Assembly (NCBI RefSeq): GCF_015326965.1
Contig: NZ_CP017659.1
Location: 2,604,001 to 2,668,000, forward strand
Direction: 5' to 3'
Length of the DNA stretch: 64,000 nucleotides
Source of the DNA: Paenibacillus sp. JZ16
GTDB taxonomy: Bacteria; Bacillota; Bacilli; Paenibacillales; Paenibacillaceae
Shown here piece by piece: positions 54,452 to 63,524 of the stretch. The notes under the pieces were generated by a model. That model saw only the letters and a list, made by a program, of their open reading frames with translations. It did no database searches and was not told the DNA's origin. A program made the position numbers and the translations under genes. How positions within the stretch are numbered: the first letter of the stretch is position 1; each line of letters begins with the position of its first letter.

Positions 54452-55948
54452 ATGAAAAGAGCATTAAAGTTCATCTCTACGCTGTGCGTGCTGACGCTAA
54501 TGTTGACCGCTTTGGCAGCCTGCGGCGGCTCGAAGCCTGCTTCCACAACAGACGGATCCCAAGCGACGCCGGACACATCCAAAGACTCCGAAACGACAAG
54601 CAAGGATATTCCGACGTTAACCTGGTGGACCATCGGCGGCCAAGTGCCGAACAATTTCAGCAAAGCGGTGGATGCCATGAATGCCTATACGGCCGAGAAG
54701 ATTGGCGTGAAGGTCGACATCAAGGTAGCCAGCTGGGGCGAATGGGACACCAAAATGAACACCATCGTGAATACCGGCGAGCCCTTCGACATCATGTTCA
54801 CGAACAGCGGTAAATACAGCAAGCAAGTGACAATGGGCGCGTTTGCCGATATTACGGATCTGGTTCAGAGCGAAACGCCGGACTTGTACAAATTGATTCC
54901 CGAAAAGGTATGGGAAGGCACCAAGATCGGCGGCAAATATTATTCCGTTCCGACGTACAAGGATTCCGCGCTGACGCAGTACTGGGTATTCGATGACAAG
55001 TATGTGCAAAAGTACAATATCGACATCAACAATATCAAAACATTGCAGGATCTGGATAAGCCGCTTCGTGACATGAAGGCCGGCGAAGGCAAAAGCTTCT
55101 ATCCGCTGCCAATGACGCAAGGCGAAGGCTTGAACGGCTTCTTTAACGACTATGACGATTTAACGCTGGGCTTCCCTCCCATCGGCGTAAAAGCGGACGA
55201 TGCAGCACGCACGGTGGTCTCTGTTCTCGAGCAGCCGGATGTCATGGCCAATCTGAAGCTCCTGCACCAGTGGTATCAGGATGGCATCATCAACCCGGAT
55301 GCTCCGACAAAGACGGAGAACGACAAAGGCAGACCGTTCTTTGCAGCCCAGGCATTCCCGGGAGCCGAGGTCAGCTGGCAAATCAATGACGCCATTGAAA
55401 AATATAATATGGTTCAGCATTATGGACCGATCTATACCACCAGTACGATCCAAGGCTCGCTAAACGCGATTTCAGCGAATTCCAAGTATAAGAAGGAAGC
55501 ATTGAAATACCTTGAATTAGTGAATACCGATCCTAAACTTCGCAATATGCTGGCATTCGGCGAGTTAGGCGTCGACTACAACAACGTCGATGGCGAAAAG
55601 GTGATTGAGCGTACATCCGATACTTGGCCGCTGGCTGCCTACACGCAAGGCACATTCTTCAATTTGGCGGTGACCAAGGGCGCCCCTGAAGATCAGTGGG
55701 AGCAGGTTAAAAAGCTGAACGATGCAGCGACCTCTTCCACCGTCCTGGGCTTTGCGCTGGACATCACCGATCTTCAGACCGAAGTAGCGAACTGCCAAGC
55801 CGTATGGGATAAATACAAATATGAGCTGATCACGGGCGCATCCGATCCGGAAACCATGGTGCCGAAGATTACGGCTGAATTAAAGTCAGCCGGCATGGAC
55901 ACGATTATGCAAGCTGCCCAAGAGCAAATCAACAATTACTTCAAGTAA
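54452..55948 (+). CDS. Sugar ABC transporter substrate-binding lipoprotein
   Basis: Binding protein of 498 aa with a lipoprotein signal peptide; lipobox ALAAC gives the lipidated Cys at residue 24. The Ser/Thr-rich linker and DUF3502-like C-terminal end match this transporter group. It serves the two preceding permeases and ends at a strong terminator, after which the two-component genes begin. Substrate unknown. Confidence 0.92.
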   Translation: MKRALKFISTLCVLTLMLTALAACGGSKPASTTDGSQATPDTSKDSETTSKDIPTLTWWTIGGQVPNNFSKAVDAMNAYTAEKIGVKVDIKVASWGEWDTKMNTIVNTGEPFDIMFTNSGKYSKQVTMGAFADITDLVQSETPDLYKLIPEKVWEGTKIGGKYYSVPTYKDSALTQYWVFDDKYVQKYNIDINNIKTLQDLDKPLRDMKAGEGKSFYPLPMTQGEGLNGFFNDYDDLTLGFPPIGVKADDAARTVVSVLEQPDVMANLKLLHQWYQDGIINPDAPTKTENDKGRPFFAAQAFPGAEVSWQINDAIEKYNMVQHYGPIYTTSTIQGSLNAISANSKYKKEALKYLELVNTDPKLRNMLAFGELGVDYNNVDGEKVIERTSDTWPLAAYTQGTFFNLAVTKGAPEDQWEQVKKLNDAATSSTVLGFALDITDLQTEVANCQAVWDKYKYELITGASDPETMVPKITAELKSAGMDTIMQAAQEQINNYFK

Positions 55949-55969
55949 GATTACAGATTACAATCAGGC

Positions 55970-56006
55970 GCATCCCTTAATGAGGCTCTCTTAAGGGATG
56001 CTTTTT
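55970..56006 (+). terminator. Terminator after the binding-protein gene
   Basis: Perfect arms gcatcccttaa (55970-55980) / ttaagggatgc (55991-56001) followed by five T residues. Confidence 0.92.
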
Positions 56007-56095
56007 CCATACGATCTATGAAGCTTTGCGTAAATCGTGTTAAATTGAGATATAGCAACATCTGTTTCAACGACCTGCTGCAATCGAGGTGTCGT

Positions 56096-57859
56096 ATGGG
56101 CTCTTTTTTGCAAATCAAAATTTATCGTCACAAGTTTATTGCCTATGTCATCTTCGTCGTGGCCATCGGACTTACGCTTGGTACGCTGACCTGTGCCATG
56201 CTGCTGAATCAATGGGTTGGCAATGCCCGCATCGAGGCGGCTAATGCCTTCTCGCGTGTAGAGAATGAGCTGCAGTATGATGCCGACCGCATCGAGGCTT
56301 ACATGCAGCGAATGTATTCCAATCCCGCTCTGATGGATGATGCTCGCAGCTTTTTAAGCAGCAGCGCTGAGGGATACTTAACCCGCAGGCTGCAGAACAG
56401 CCAATTCTCGCAGCCGCTGGTTTCTTTTCCGGAGGATGTGAAGACCTATCTGTACAGCTGGGCGCAGGGCGAAATCACGCAGATAAGCACGCATACCGAT
56501 AAGCATGGCAATGTCGTCCGTTTTAATGATAACGGAATTGCAAGCTTTACCTTCGGGCTTCCGAATACAGATGAAACTTTTCGCGATACCCTGATGAAGG
56601 GGTTCGTATATCGCAAGAAACTGTCGGATCCAACGTCAGGTTCCCAGGAATTCGGTGAGCTGCGCTTCTTGGTCAGCAGTGAACAGATCTTTAAATCCGT
56701 TCAAAGCTTCCGATTGGGTAATGCTGCTGCAGTCAGCCCTTCCGGTGAAATATATCTGATCGGGAACGAACAGGACCGGGATCTGGAGGAGTTATCCCGA
56801 CTAGCCGCGGCGAAAGGACGCAGTCACGGCATTATTTCTAAAGGTGTTTTGAAGCATATCTTTTTTGTCTCCTTTCCATCCACCAAGTTTAATTTCAAAT
56901 TCGTCAGCATCATCGATTTATCCATGCTCATCCGTCAGCATGCCGGGATGCTGATCACCATCTTTATGATCATATTGACGGCCATGGTCAGCGTGCTTCT
57001 GCTCATTGCATACAATATGCGGGATGATGCCCTCTTCCTGCGCCGCATCATTCAATCGATTGGACGTGTGAAGATGGCCAACTTCACGCCTAACCGCCCT
57101 GCCCGTTACCGTCGAAATGAATACGGCATGATCGCCCGGGAATTGGACGATATGATTCAGCAGCTGGATAAGCATATCCGCAATGAATATCTGTTAAAGA
57201 TCAAACAGCAGGAAACTGAAATGAAAGCGCTTCAACATCAAATCAATCCTCATTTTTTATACAATACATTGGAGGTGATCCGCTCCACTGCTCTTGTCAA
57301 TCAGGACAGGGACACCGCTGATGCCATTGCAACGCTGGGGACGCTCTATCGTGAAATCGTCAAAAAGGAAAATATCATTTCGATTGCGAGCGAACTGGAA
57401 TTGCTGCAGAAGTACTTGGAGATTATGGAGTTTAAGTATCCCGAGCGTTTTTATTATCAAGTGAATGTAGAGCCGGCGCTGCTGCACATCCCTACCGTGA
57501 AATTTTGGATGCAGCCTTTGGCTGAGAATTTTTTCATCCATGGCTTTAACGCGAATCATGAGTTTAATTTGTATGTCGTTAACGGCTATGAAGCCGAAGA
57601 TGGTTACGTACTGGAATTTGTGGACAATGGGCGCGGTATTTCTCCGGAGCGTTTACGTAACGTCCGAAGCACAATGTCTAATCTTGATGAACCTTCTTCC
57701 CATAGTATCGGGCTGCGCAACGTATATACGCGCCTTCACTTTTTCTACGGGAGCGGCTTTTCGATCGAGATTGCGAATAATGAGGAAGCTGGAGTCAGCA
57801 TATCCGTGCGGATTTCAAAAGAGGTGATTGAACATGTACAAACTGATGATTGTGGATGA
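56096..57859 (+). CDS. YesM-type sensor histidine kinase
   Basis: Sensor kinase of about 587 aa. Membrane segments at about 15-38 and 285-308 flank a large extracytoplasmic domain; a HAMP-like region follows. The phosphoacceptor His is in ALQHQINPHFLYNTLE, the signature of the YesM/LytS kinase class, and the ATPase domain has the EFVDNGRGI and SIGLRNVYTR blocks. The ATG at 56096 follows GAGGTG; the ATG at 56018 has none. It works with the AraC-type regulator that overlaps its stop by 26 bases and probably induces the sugar transporter. Confidence 0.9.
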   Translation: MGSFLQIKIYRHKFIAYVIFVVAIGLTLGTLTCAMLLNQWVGNARIEAANAFSRVENELQYDADRIEAYMQRMYSNPALMDDARSFLSSSAEGYLTRRLQNSQFSQPLVSFPEDVKTYLYSWAQGEITQISTHTDKHGNVVRFNDNGIASFTFGLPNTDETFRDTLMKGFVYRKKLSDPTSGSQEFGELRFLVSSEQIFKSVQSFRLGNAAAVSPSGEIYLIGNEQDRDLEELSRLAAAKGRSHGIISKGVLKHIFFVSFPSTKFNFKFVSIIDLSMLIRQHAGMLITIFMIILTAMVSVLLLIAYNMRDDALFLRRIIQSIGRVKMANFTPNRPARYRRNEYGMIARELDDMIQQLDKHIRNEYLLKIKQQETEMKALQHQINPHFLYNTLEVIRSTALVNQDRDTADAIATLGTLYREIVKKENIISIASELELLQKYLEIMEFKYPERFYYQVNVEPALLHIPTVKFWMQPLAENFFIHGFNANHEFNLYVVNGYEAEDGYVLEFVDNGRGISPERLRNVRSTMSNLDEPSSHSIGLRNVYTRLHFFYGSGFSIEIANNEEAGVSISVRISKEVIEHVQTDDCG

Positions 57860-58595
57860 CGAACCTCAGATTTTGGAGGGAATGAAGCGAATCCTGGATT
57901 GGAAGCAATACGGATTTGGCCGGATCGAAACCTGCGAATCCACGGAGGAAGCCATGTCCAAGGTGGTCGACCTGCTGCCGGATGTCGCCATATTCGATGT
58001 TTGCATTGGCAAGGAGCTTGGATATGAAGCAATCCGCAGGCTGAACGAATTTCAAATTCCTACGAAATATATCATTATGAGCGGCTATAGTGAATTTACA
58101 TATGCCCAGGAAGCCATTCGGTGTGGCGTCAAAGACTATCTGCTCAAGCCCGTGGAACGCACCAAGCTGCAGCAAGTGATTGAGAAGATCATCGTCGAGG
58201 ATCTGGGCGGTTCGATAGGTAACAGGAACGGCGAAAGCTTGAACCAGGATCCGGTGCTTGGTGTAAGCTACGACAGCTTATCCAAGCTGGTCAACCGCAT
58301 CCTGCTGATGATCAGAACAGAGTATGCTCAGAATATCACGTTGAAATCCGTAGCGGAGCGTTTCCAGATGAACAGCACCTACCTTGGACAATTGTTTCTT
58401 AAGGAAACCAACATGAAGTTTTCCGAATACCTCATGGCTTACCGAATGCTTCTTGCACAAGAACGAATTCAATCAACAGATGAGAAGATTTCCTACATCG
58501 CCTTTTCCGTCGGCTACAACAATCTCAACTATTTCTATACGCATTTTCACAGCTTTTTCCGAAAATCTCCTTCCGAACTGCGGGGAAAAGGGTAA
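57834..58595 (+). CDS. YesN-type AraC-family response regulator
   Basis: Response regulator of about 253 aa. The receiver domain (about 1-120) has the phosphoacceptor Asp in VAIFDVCIG and Lys in LLKPVE. The C-terminal AraC-type double helix-turn-helix (about 155-250) ends IAFSVGYNNLNYFYTHF, with the FRKSPSELR tail. It is shorter than many YesN proteins because the middle linker is brief. The ATG at 57834 has GAGGTG seven bases upstream and lies inside the kinase gene, so the two are coupled. Confidence 0.92.
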   Translation: MYKLMIVDDEPQILEGMKRILDWKQYGFGRIETCESTEEAMSKVVDLLPDVAIFDVCIGKELGYEAIRRLNEFQIPTKYIIMSGYSEFTYAQEAIRCGVKDYLLKPVERTKLQQVIEKIIVEDLGGSIGNRNGESLNQDPVLGVSYDSLSKLVNRILLMIRTEYAQNITLKSVAERFQMNSTYLGQLFLKETNMKFSEYLMAYRMLLAQERIQSTDEKISYIAFSVGYNNLNYFYTHFHSFFRKSPSELRGKG

Positions 58596-58626
58596 CAGCG
58601 AACGCGGCGAAAAAAGGAGGATATCG

Positions 58627-60147
58627 ATGATGTTAAAGCATCCAAGGCCCAAACGCATCTTCATGATCATCAGTCTCATAATGCTGCTGACATCCTATAC
58701 AACCGGCTGCTTCCGGCAGCCCGGATACAACAGCGAAACCTATGATGGGGACACGGTAAATCTGATTTATTATACGATCGGAGAGCCCGACAAGGATCTG
58801 CAGCTCGTCAATGATAAAATCAATGAAATCATGGCTCGTAAAATCGGTGTGACGATCACCTATGTCAAGGTAAGCTGGCAGGAGTATGAGGATCGGCTGA
58901 ACACACTCATATCCGCCGGCAGCCCGTTTGATATTGCCTTTGCACCTGAGTATGCAACTACCGCTATGCGCGGCGCCTGGCTGAAGCTGGATGACTACCT
59001 TGCCGGCCTGGGCAAGGAAATGTACGATGCCATTGACCCAACGTTTTGGCAGGGGGTACGGATGAACGATGGCAGCATTTACGGTGTGCCGACCAATAAA
59101 GAGTTGGCCGTGCTTGATCACTGGATGTACCCCGCTTCCATCGTGAATAAATATAATATCGACATTACCAAATACAATACGCTGGAATCGCTTGAGCCGC
59201 TGCTTCGGATGATTCATCGGGAAGAGCCGGCCTACATCCCCATGGAATTGGATCGGGATTCCCACAATTTCTTCACACTCCATGGATACGAATATATTAT
59301 GAACCATAAATTGCCCTTGATGATCAAATCACTGGACCCGGGCGCTCAGGTGGTGAATATCTTCGAAACCAGGGAAGCGCGGCAGGTGCTGGATACGCTG
59401 CGGCGTTACTACAAGGAGGGCTTCATTAATGAGGATGCCGCGCTGCGAGAGCCCGGAGGACTTAAACGCGGGGCCAAAGTGTTCTGGAAGTCTTCAGGCG
59501 GCGGTCCGCTCTCGGAGACGACTTGGAGTAAGGATCGCGGCTACAAGATTGTAGCCCATCCCGTAACCCCAAGCACCGTCACGACGGAATCCGTTCGGGG
59601 AGGCATCATGGCCGTGAATGCCAACACCAAACATCCCGTAGAGTGTATTAAATTTTTGAATTTACTCAATACGGACCCCGAAATACGAAACTTATTCAAC
59701 TATGGAATTGAAGGCGTGCACTACACGCTGGATGAACAGGGGCAAGTCGTTCCAAATACGGACAAGGACAGCCATGGCAACCCGCTCCCGGATGCGCCTG
59801 CAAGCCGCTATTCAGGTGTACAATACACGCAGGGGAATTGGTTTATCCTGAAAACCATGGGCGGCGATAACCCGGATCCCCTCGACAAGTGGGATCAATT
59901 CCGCAAGTACAACGCTGGCGTCGTCAAGTCCACCGTGCTCGGCTTTACGCCCGATCTATCCAAGATGACCGCCCAAACCGATAACATCGAGATGGTCTGG
60001 CATAAATATTATCCGAGCCTCATGACAGGCTCCGTCGATGTGGATACAATCCTCCCCAAGTTTAACGAGGAGCTGAAGCAGGCAGGCATAGACGACGTAC
60101 GGCAGGAAGTGCAGAAGCAGCTGGATGCTTGGCGGGAAATGAGATGA
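58627..60147 (+). CDS. Second sugar-binding lipoprotein
   Basis: Binding protein of about 506 aa following the two-component genes. The lipobox YTTGC gives the lipidated Cys at residue 28. It belongs to the same family as the protein at 54452-55948 but is clearly divergent. AAGGAGG lies six bases before the ATG at 58627. With no permease of its own it may deliver a second sugar to the same channel or act as a sensor component for the kinase; both are guesses. Confidence 0.9.
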   Translation: MMLKHPRPKRIFMIISLIMLLTSYTTGCFRQPGYNSETYDGDTVNLIYYTIGEPDKDLQLVNDKINEIMARKIGVTITYVKVSWQEYEDRLNTLISAGSPFDIAFAPEYATTAMRGAWLKLDDYLAGLGKEMYDAIDPTFWQGVRMNDGSIYGVPTNKELAVLDHWMYPASIVNKYNIDITKYNTLESLEPLLRMIHREEPAYIPMELDRDSHNFFTLHGYEYIMNHKLPLMIKSLDPGAQVVNIFETREARQVLDTLRRYYKEGFINEDAALREPGGLKRGAKVFWKSSGGGPLSETTWSKDRGYKIVAHPVTPSTVTTESVRGGIMAVNANTKHPVECIKFLNLLNTDPEIRNLFNYGIEGVHYTLDEQGQVVPNTDKDSHGNPLPDAPASRYSGVQYTQGNWFILKTMGGDNPDPLDKWDQFRKYNAGVVKSTVLGFTPDLSKMTAQTDNIEMVWHKYYPSLMTGSVDVDTILPKFNEELKQAGIDDVRQEVQKQLDAWREMR

Positions 60148-60176
60148 GTGCTGGCAGCAGCCATTGTTATTCTGGA

Positions 60177-60686
60177 CTACGGATTTGGAGGTGTGGGCAC
60201 AGCGGGTTCTCCCTCGCGGCCAAGCCGCCGGCTTGCCGTTTCCCTGCGCCCCGTCGCGGGGACGTGGGCTCCGGCTTTGGCCAAACCGAACCTCGGCATG
60301 TTGTTGTACAGGCATTCATGCTGCCCTTCCTGGACAAGATAGGTTTCGTGGAAAATCCCTACGTCCCCTCCCGTTCCAACTTTGCGGTTGAAATCCCGCC
60401 ATGCCTTCAGGTGATTGGCTCCGTGACGGGCATAATGCTCCAGATGTTCAAAGCTCCTCCAATATTGAATGAGTGTAAGTCCCCGCCCTGAAAAATGATA
60501 GGTACCGTCCATGAACCCGAGCTCCTCCTTGTTCCGGTACAGCTCCTGAAGCATCGGGGACATGGCACTCATGACAGGCAGCCACTTATGCACCGCCCAC
60601 CATTTGTTAATCCGAAACCCGATCACGAATACAACGAAGGAACCGTCCATGTGTGCGGTATATCGACCTGGAATCACTTTACCCAT
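60177..60686 (-). CDS. DUF4188-family protein
   Basis: Protein of 169 aa, with the family patterns FVIGFRINKWWAVHKW, LIQYWRSFEHLEHYAR and FHETYLVQEGQ. The DUF4188 family is annotated as monooxygenase-like and resembles phenylacetaldoxime-dehydratase-type folds, but I know of no proven activity. It starts six bases after the TetR gene stop, so the two form an operon. The C-terminal 35 residues are rich in Ala, Arg and Pro and look disordered. Confidence 0.8.
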   Translation of the reverse strand: MGKVIPGRYTAHMDGSFVVFVIGFRINKWWAVHKWLPVMSAMSPMLQELYRNKEELGFMDGTYHFSGRGLTLIQYWRSFEHLEHYARHGANHLKAWRDFNRKVGTGGDVGIFHETYLVQEGQHECLYNNMPRFGLAKAGAHVPATGRRETASRRLGREGEPAVPTPPNP

Positions 60687-60692
60687 GCTTGC

Positions 60693-61334
60693 TCACACCC
60701 CTTCCTTTACTTCAAGCAGACCCAGATGCGTTTCATAAAAGCGGCCAATATCCGTTGAATTGTACAATTGAGCCGTCAGAAACGCGCCATAAAAAATGGT
60801 GAAACAGATCTGCACGGCTTGCTCCAAGGTAAGCGCTTTGTTCAGTCTTCCGACTTGCTCTTCTTCCTTCATGAACTGCTGGAACAACGCATACATGTTA
60901 GGCGATTGGCTTCCCGCTTCCTCGTGACGGGGAAAAAGCAGCGATACTTCCGCAGGGCTAAGCTCCGGCATGCAGGGCTGCATGTTCTGCTCCGCAAGAA
61001 AGGAGATCAGGCTCGGCATCATGCCCGGTCTTACGTGATGCTCCTGAGCTACTTGGGACAACAGATGCCGAAAAGCCTGAAACCCTTTCTTCCCTTCTGC
61101 GTCGATCTCGATAATTCGCTGGGTCAGCCATACCCGCATAAAATAAATCAGCAGATCCTCTTTGCGTTGATAGAATTTAAAAAAAGTAACCTTGGATATT
61201 TCTGCGCGCTTGCAGATGTCCTCCACCATGACCTGGCTGAACATCCGGTCCCTCATCAGGGATATTCCCGCTTCATACAATGCGATTTTGTTCTTGGCTT
61301 TCTTTAACTCCCTTAATGAGATATCCGGATCCAT
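60693..61334 (-). CDS. TetR/AcrR-family regulator
   Basis: Repressor of about 213 aa. The N-terminal helix-turn-helix reads VMVEDICKRAEISKVTFFKFYQRKEDLL. The ATG at 61334 has GAGGAGG about eight bases upstream; the ATG at 61352 overlaps that site. A near-perfect 18-bp inverted repeat at 61354-61391 precedes it, indicating autoregulation of the TetR-DUF4188 operon. Confidence 0.9.
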   Translation of the reverse strand: MDPDISLRELKKAKNKIALYEAGISLMRDRMFSQVMVEDICKRAEISKVTFFKFYQRKEDLLIYFMRVWLTQRIIEIDAEGKKGFQAFRHLLSQVAQEHHVRPGMMPSLISFLAEQNMQPCMPELSPAEVSLLFPRHEEAGSQSPNMYALFQQFMKEEEQVGRLNKALTLEQAVQICFTIFYGAFLTAQLYNSTDIGRFYETHLGLLEVKEGV

Positions 61335-61353
61335 CGTGATTGCCTCCTCCATT

Positions 61354-61391
61354 AAATTAACTCATGTAAATAAATTTACTTGAGTTAATTT
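61354..61391. promoter_or_regulatory. Large inverted repeat, TetR-type operator
   Basis: Two 18-base arms (61354-61371 and 61374-61391) match at 17 of 18 positions as complements, with a two-base spacer. The core is ATTAACTCA and its complement TGAGTTAAT. It lies just before the TetR start. Confidence 0.8.
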
Positions 61392-61410
61392 AATTTGTCA
61401 ATACCGCCAA

Positions 61411-61457
61411 ACAGACAAACAAAACACCCCTAACATCAGCGACACTGATGCAGGGGT
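61411..61457 (-). terminator. Hairpin terminator upstream of the TetR operon
   Basis: Arms cacccc / ggggt with an inner CATCAG/CTGATG helix, followed by a T-rich stretch on the minus strand. It probably shields the TetR operon from read-through from the DUF1992 gene. Confidence 0.75.
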
Positions 61458-61510
61458 ACGGCATACTTTCAAGGCCCGGATAAAAATAACTGAAGAAACA
61501 ATATCCCAAA

Positions 61511-61554
61511 GAGACCCTGAAGCTGATAGCTTAGAGTCTCTTCGCCGTTTTTTT
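61511..61554. terminator. Hairpin near the end of the DUF1992 gene
   Basis: Arms GAGACCCTGAAGCT / AGCTTAGAGTCTC with small mismatches (61511-61540). A seven-T run lies on the plus strand (61548-61554) and a short T run on the minus strand. Confidence 0.65.
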
Positions 61555-61601
61555 CGAGTAATCTCTTAAATTGTCACGGGGAGCACATTTGAGGTAATTA
61601 G

Positions 61602-62033
61602 CTACTCCCATTTATCGTAGGCTGCGTGCAAATTGACTTCGGACAGGAGGCCTTTTTGCAGCTGTGGATTCGGAACCATTCGGTTGTACTTTATAATCTT
61701 TTGATTAATGGCCTCTAACTCTGTCTCTGGAATCACAGTCGACTCCGGACGCTCCAAAAGCCGCTTGATGTCGGCAGCGATTTCTTTTCTCAGCTCGACC
61801 CATGCTGGCTGGTAATTCGCGTTCTTCATAATCCCGGTTAGAACATCCCCGTCTTCGATCTTAATCGGCTTTCCCTTCAACGGCGAATCGTCAAAGCCGC
61901 CTTCTCTGGCAAATTTGTCAATGGCCGATTCCAGAAGCCCGCTGCTGGTCGACATAGGGCGTCGTTCCTTTTCTTCGCTATGATCTTCTTCAGAAGCAAG
62001 AGCTGAATTTTTTGGATCATCATTCCGTTCCAT
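61602..62033 (-). CDS. DUF1992 (DnaJ homologue subfamily C member 28-like) protein
   Basis: Protein of about 143 aa with a charged N-terminus. The conserved DUF1992 core is AIDKFAREGGFDDSPLKGKPI, followed by GIMKNANYQPAWVELRKEI. The family is widespread in bacteria but its function is unclear. The ATG at 62033 has GGAGGTG eight bases upstream; the GTG at 62042 overlaps that site. Two hairpins follow its stop. Confidence 0.85.
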   Translation of the reverse strand: MERNDDPKNSALASEEDHSEEKERRPMSTSSGLLESAIDKFAREGGFDDSPLKGKPIKIEDGDVLTGIMKNANYQPAWVELRKEIAADIKRLLERPESTVIPETELEAINQKIIKYNRMVPNPQLQKGLLSEVNLHAAYDKWE

Positions 62034-62224
62034 TTTGGTCACCTCCGTCTTACATATCAGGGAAATACATTCTGTCCTTCGATGGAATGCCGAAGATCTC
62101 CCCTTAAATTATCCAAAATATAACATACCATTTCTAAAATTAACAGTTCGTTTCAGCGTATACCGCAGATCATTTTGGATGGGTCAGGGATTAAATACTA
62201 CAACGTATGATTGAGAATTTTTCA

Positions 62225-62264
62225 TTGACAAGCCACCAACGCCAATATATGATAATGATTATCA
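62225..62264 (+). promoter_or_regulatory. Fur-controlled promoter
   Basis: -35 TTGACA (62225-62230) and -10 TATGAT (62248-62253) are 17 bases apart. TGATAATGATTATCA at 62250-62264 is a perfect match to the Bacillus Fur 7-1-7 palindrome and overlaps the -10. The siderophore-binding protein gene starts at 62430. The remainder of 62034-62429 shows no gene. Confidence 0.93.
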
Positions 62265-62429
62265 TTTTCATGTACTGTTTTGTACCAATTGTTTGTTACC
62301 CAAGCACAATACATAAACCTCTTTGCCTGCTGCCAATCCCCCAAGCTCAAATAAGTTCATTTCCTTGAGGCAGTTCCAACATTCAAGAAATTCCCCAAAA
62401 AATATTTTATTAGAAGGAAGGATAAACCC

Positions 62430-63524
62430 ATGGTTAAAAAACGGGAAATTTCATTAAGAGCATTATTTATTTCGGCAGTGATGTTGGTTTTGCTAGTCGG
62501 CTGTTCAACCCAGCAATCAAGCTCGACGTCTGAACCGGCTGCGACTGAAAAGGCTTCGACCAGCACAGAAACGCCTAAAACGGAAACACCTGCTTCCCAA
62601 GAAACCGATGCTTCATATCCGATCGTAATCAAGCACGCTTTTGGCGAAACCGTCATTAAAAGCAAGCCTGAACGTGTAGCTACGATTCAATGGGCCAATC
62701 ATGATGTGGCTCTTGCTCTTGGGGTTGTTCCAGTAGGCTTTTCTGCGGCGAATTACGGCGTTCAGGACGACAGCGGATTATTGCCTTGGACGGCTGAGAA
62801 GCTCAAGGAACTTGGCGTAAGTGAGCCTAATGTTTTTCAGGATACGGACGGCCTTGACTTCGAGGCGATTTCCGATGCCGACCCGGATGTCATTCTGGCA
62901 GCCTACTCCGGAATCACGCAGGAAGATTACGATATTCTAACCAAGATCGCTCCGGTTGTAGCGTACCCGACGACTCCTTGGCTCACCACTTGGCGGGAAC
63001 AAGTCATGTTAAATGCAACCGGCATGGGCATGAAAGCGGAAGGCGAACAGCTCATTAAGGATACGGAGAACCTGGTCAAGGAAAAAGCAAGCGAGCATCC
63101 TGAGATGCGTGGCAAGAAAGTGGTTTGGGTCAATTTCTCAGCTAAAGACATGTCCAAATTGCACATCTATACCCCTGCTGATCCTCGCGGTTCTTTTCTG
63201 ATGGAGCTCGGGATGGAATATCCTGAAGGTGTTACGAATCAGATTACCGACACTACCAGCTACTCGCTGAATATAAGCGCGGAGAACGCTGATGTCCTTA
63301 ACGATGCGGATATTTTGGTCGGGTATGGCGATGAGAGTTTATATGAATCTGTGAAAGCAGACTCCCTGCTTGGCAAGATTCCGGCTATTCAAAGAGGCTC
63401 CGTCGTATTTATTGGCAACGGCACGCCGCTGGCGGCAGCCGGAAATCCGAACCCTCTTGCCATCTCATATACCATCGATGAGTACCTGGATTTACTTGGA
63501 GGAGCTATTAGCAAAATTAAATGA
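62430..63524 (+). CDS. Iron-siderophore ABC transporter binding lipoprotein
   Basis: Binding protein of 364 aa of the FhuD/BtuF-type fold. The signal peptide ends in the lipobox LLVGC with the lipidated Cys at residue 25, followed by a Ser/Thr-rich linker. The core begins PIVIKHAFGETVIKSKPERV, typical of siderophore-binding proteins such as YfiY and YclQ. The gene is preceded by a Fur box and followed by a FecCD-type permease, so it imports a ferric siderophore under iron limitation. The siderophore type cannot be read from the sequence. Confidence 0.92.
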   Translation: MVKKREISLRALFISAVMLVLLVGCSTQQSSSTSEPAATEKASTSTETPKTETPASQETDASYPIVIKHAFGETVIKSKPERVATIQWANHDVALALGVVPVGFSAANYGVQDDSGLLPWTAEKLKELGVSEPNVFQDTDGLDFEAISDADPDVILAAYSGITQEDYDILTKIAPVVAYPTTPWLTTWREQVMLNATGMGMKAEGEQLIKDTENLVKEKASEHPEMRGKKVVWVNFSAKDMSKLHIYTPADPRGSFLMELGMEYPEGVTNQITDTTSYSLNISAENADVLNDADILVGYGDESLYESVKADSLLGKIPAIQRGSVVFIGNGTPLAAAGNPNPLAISYTIDEYLDLLGGAISKIK

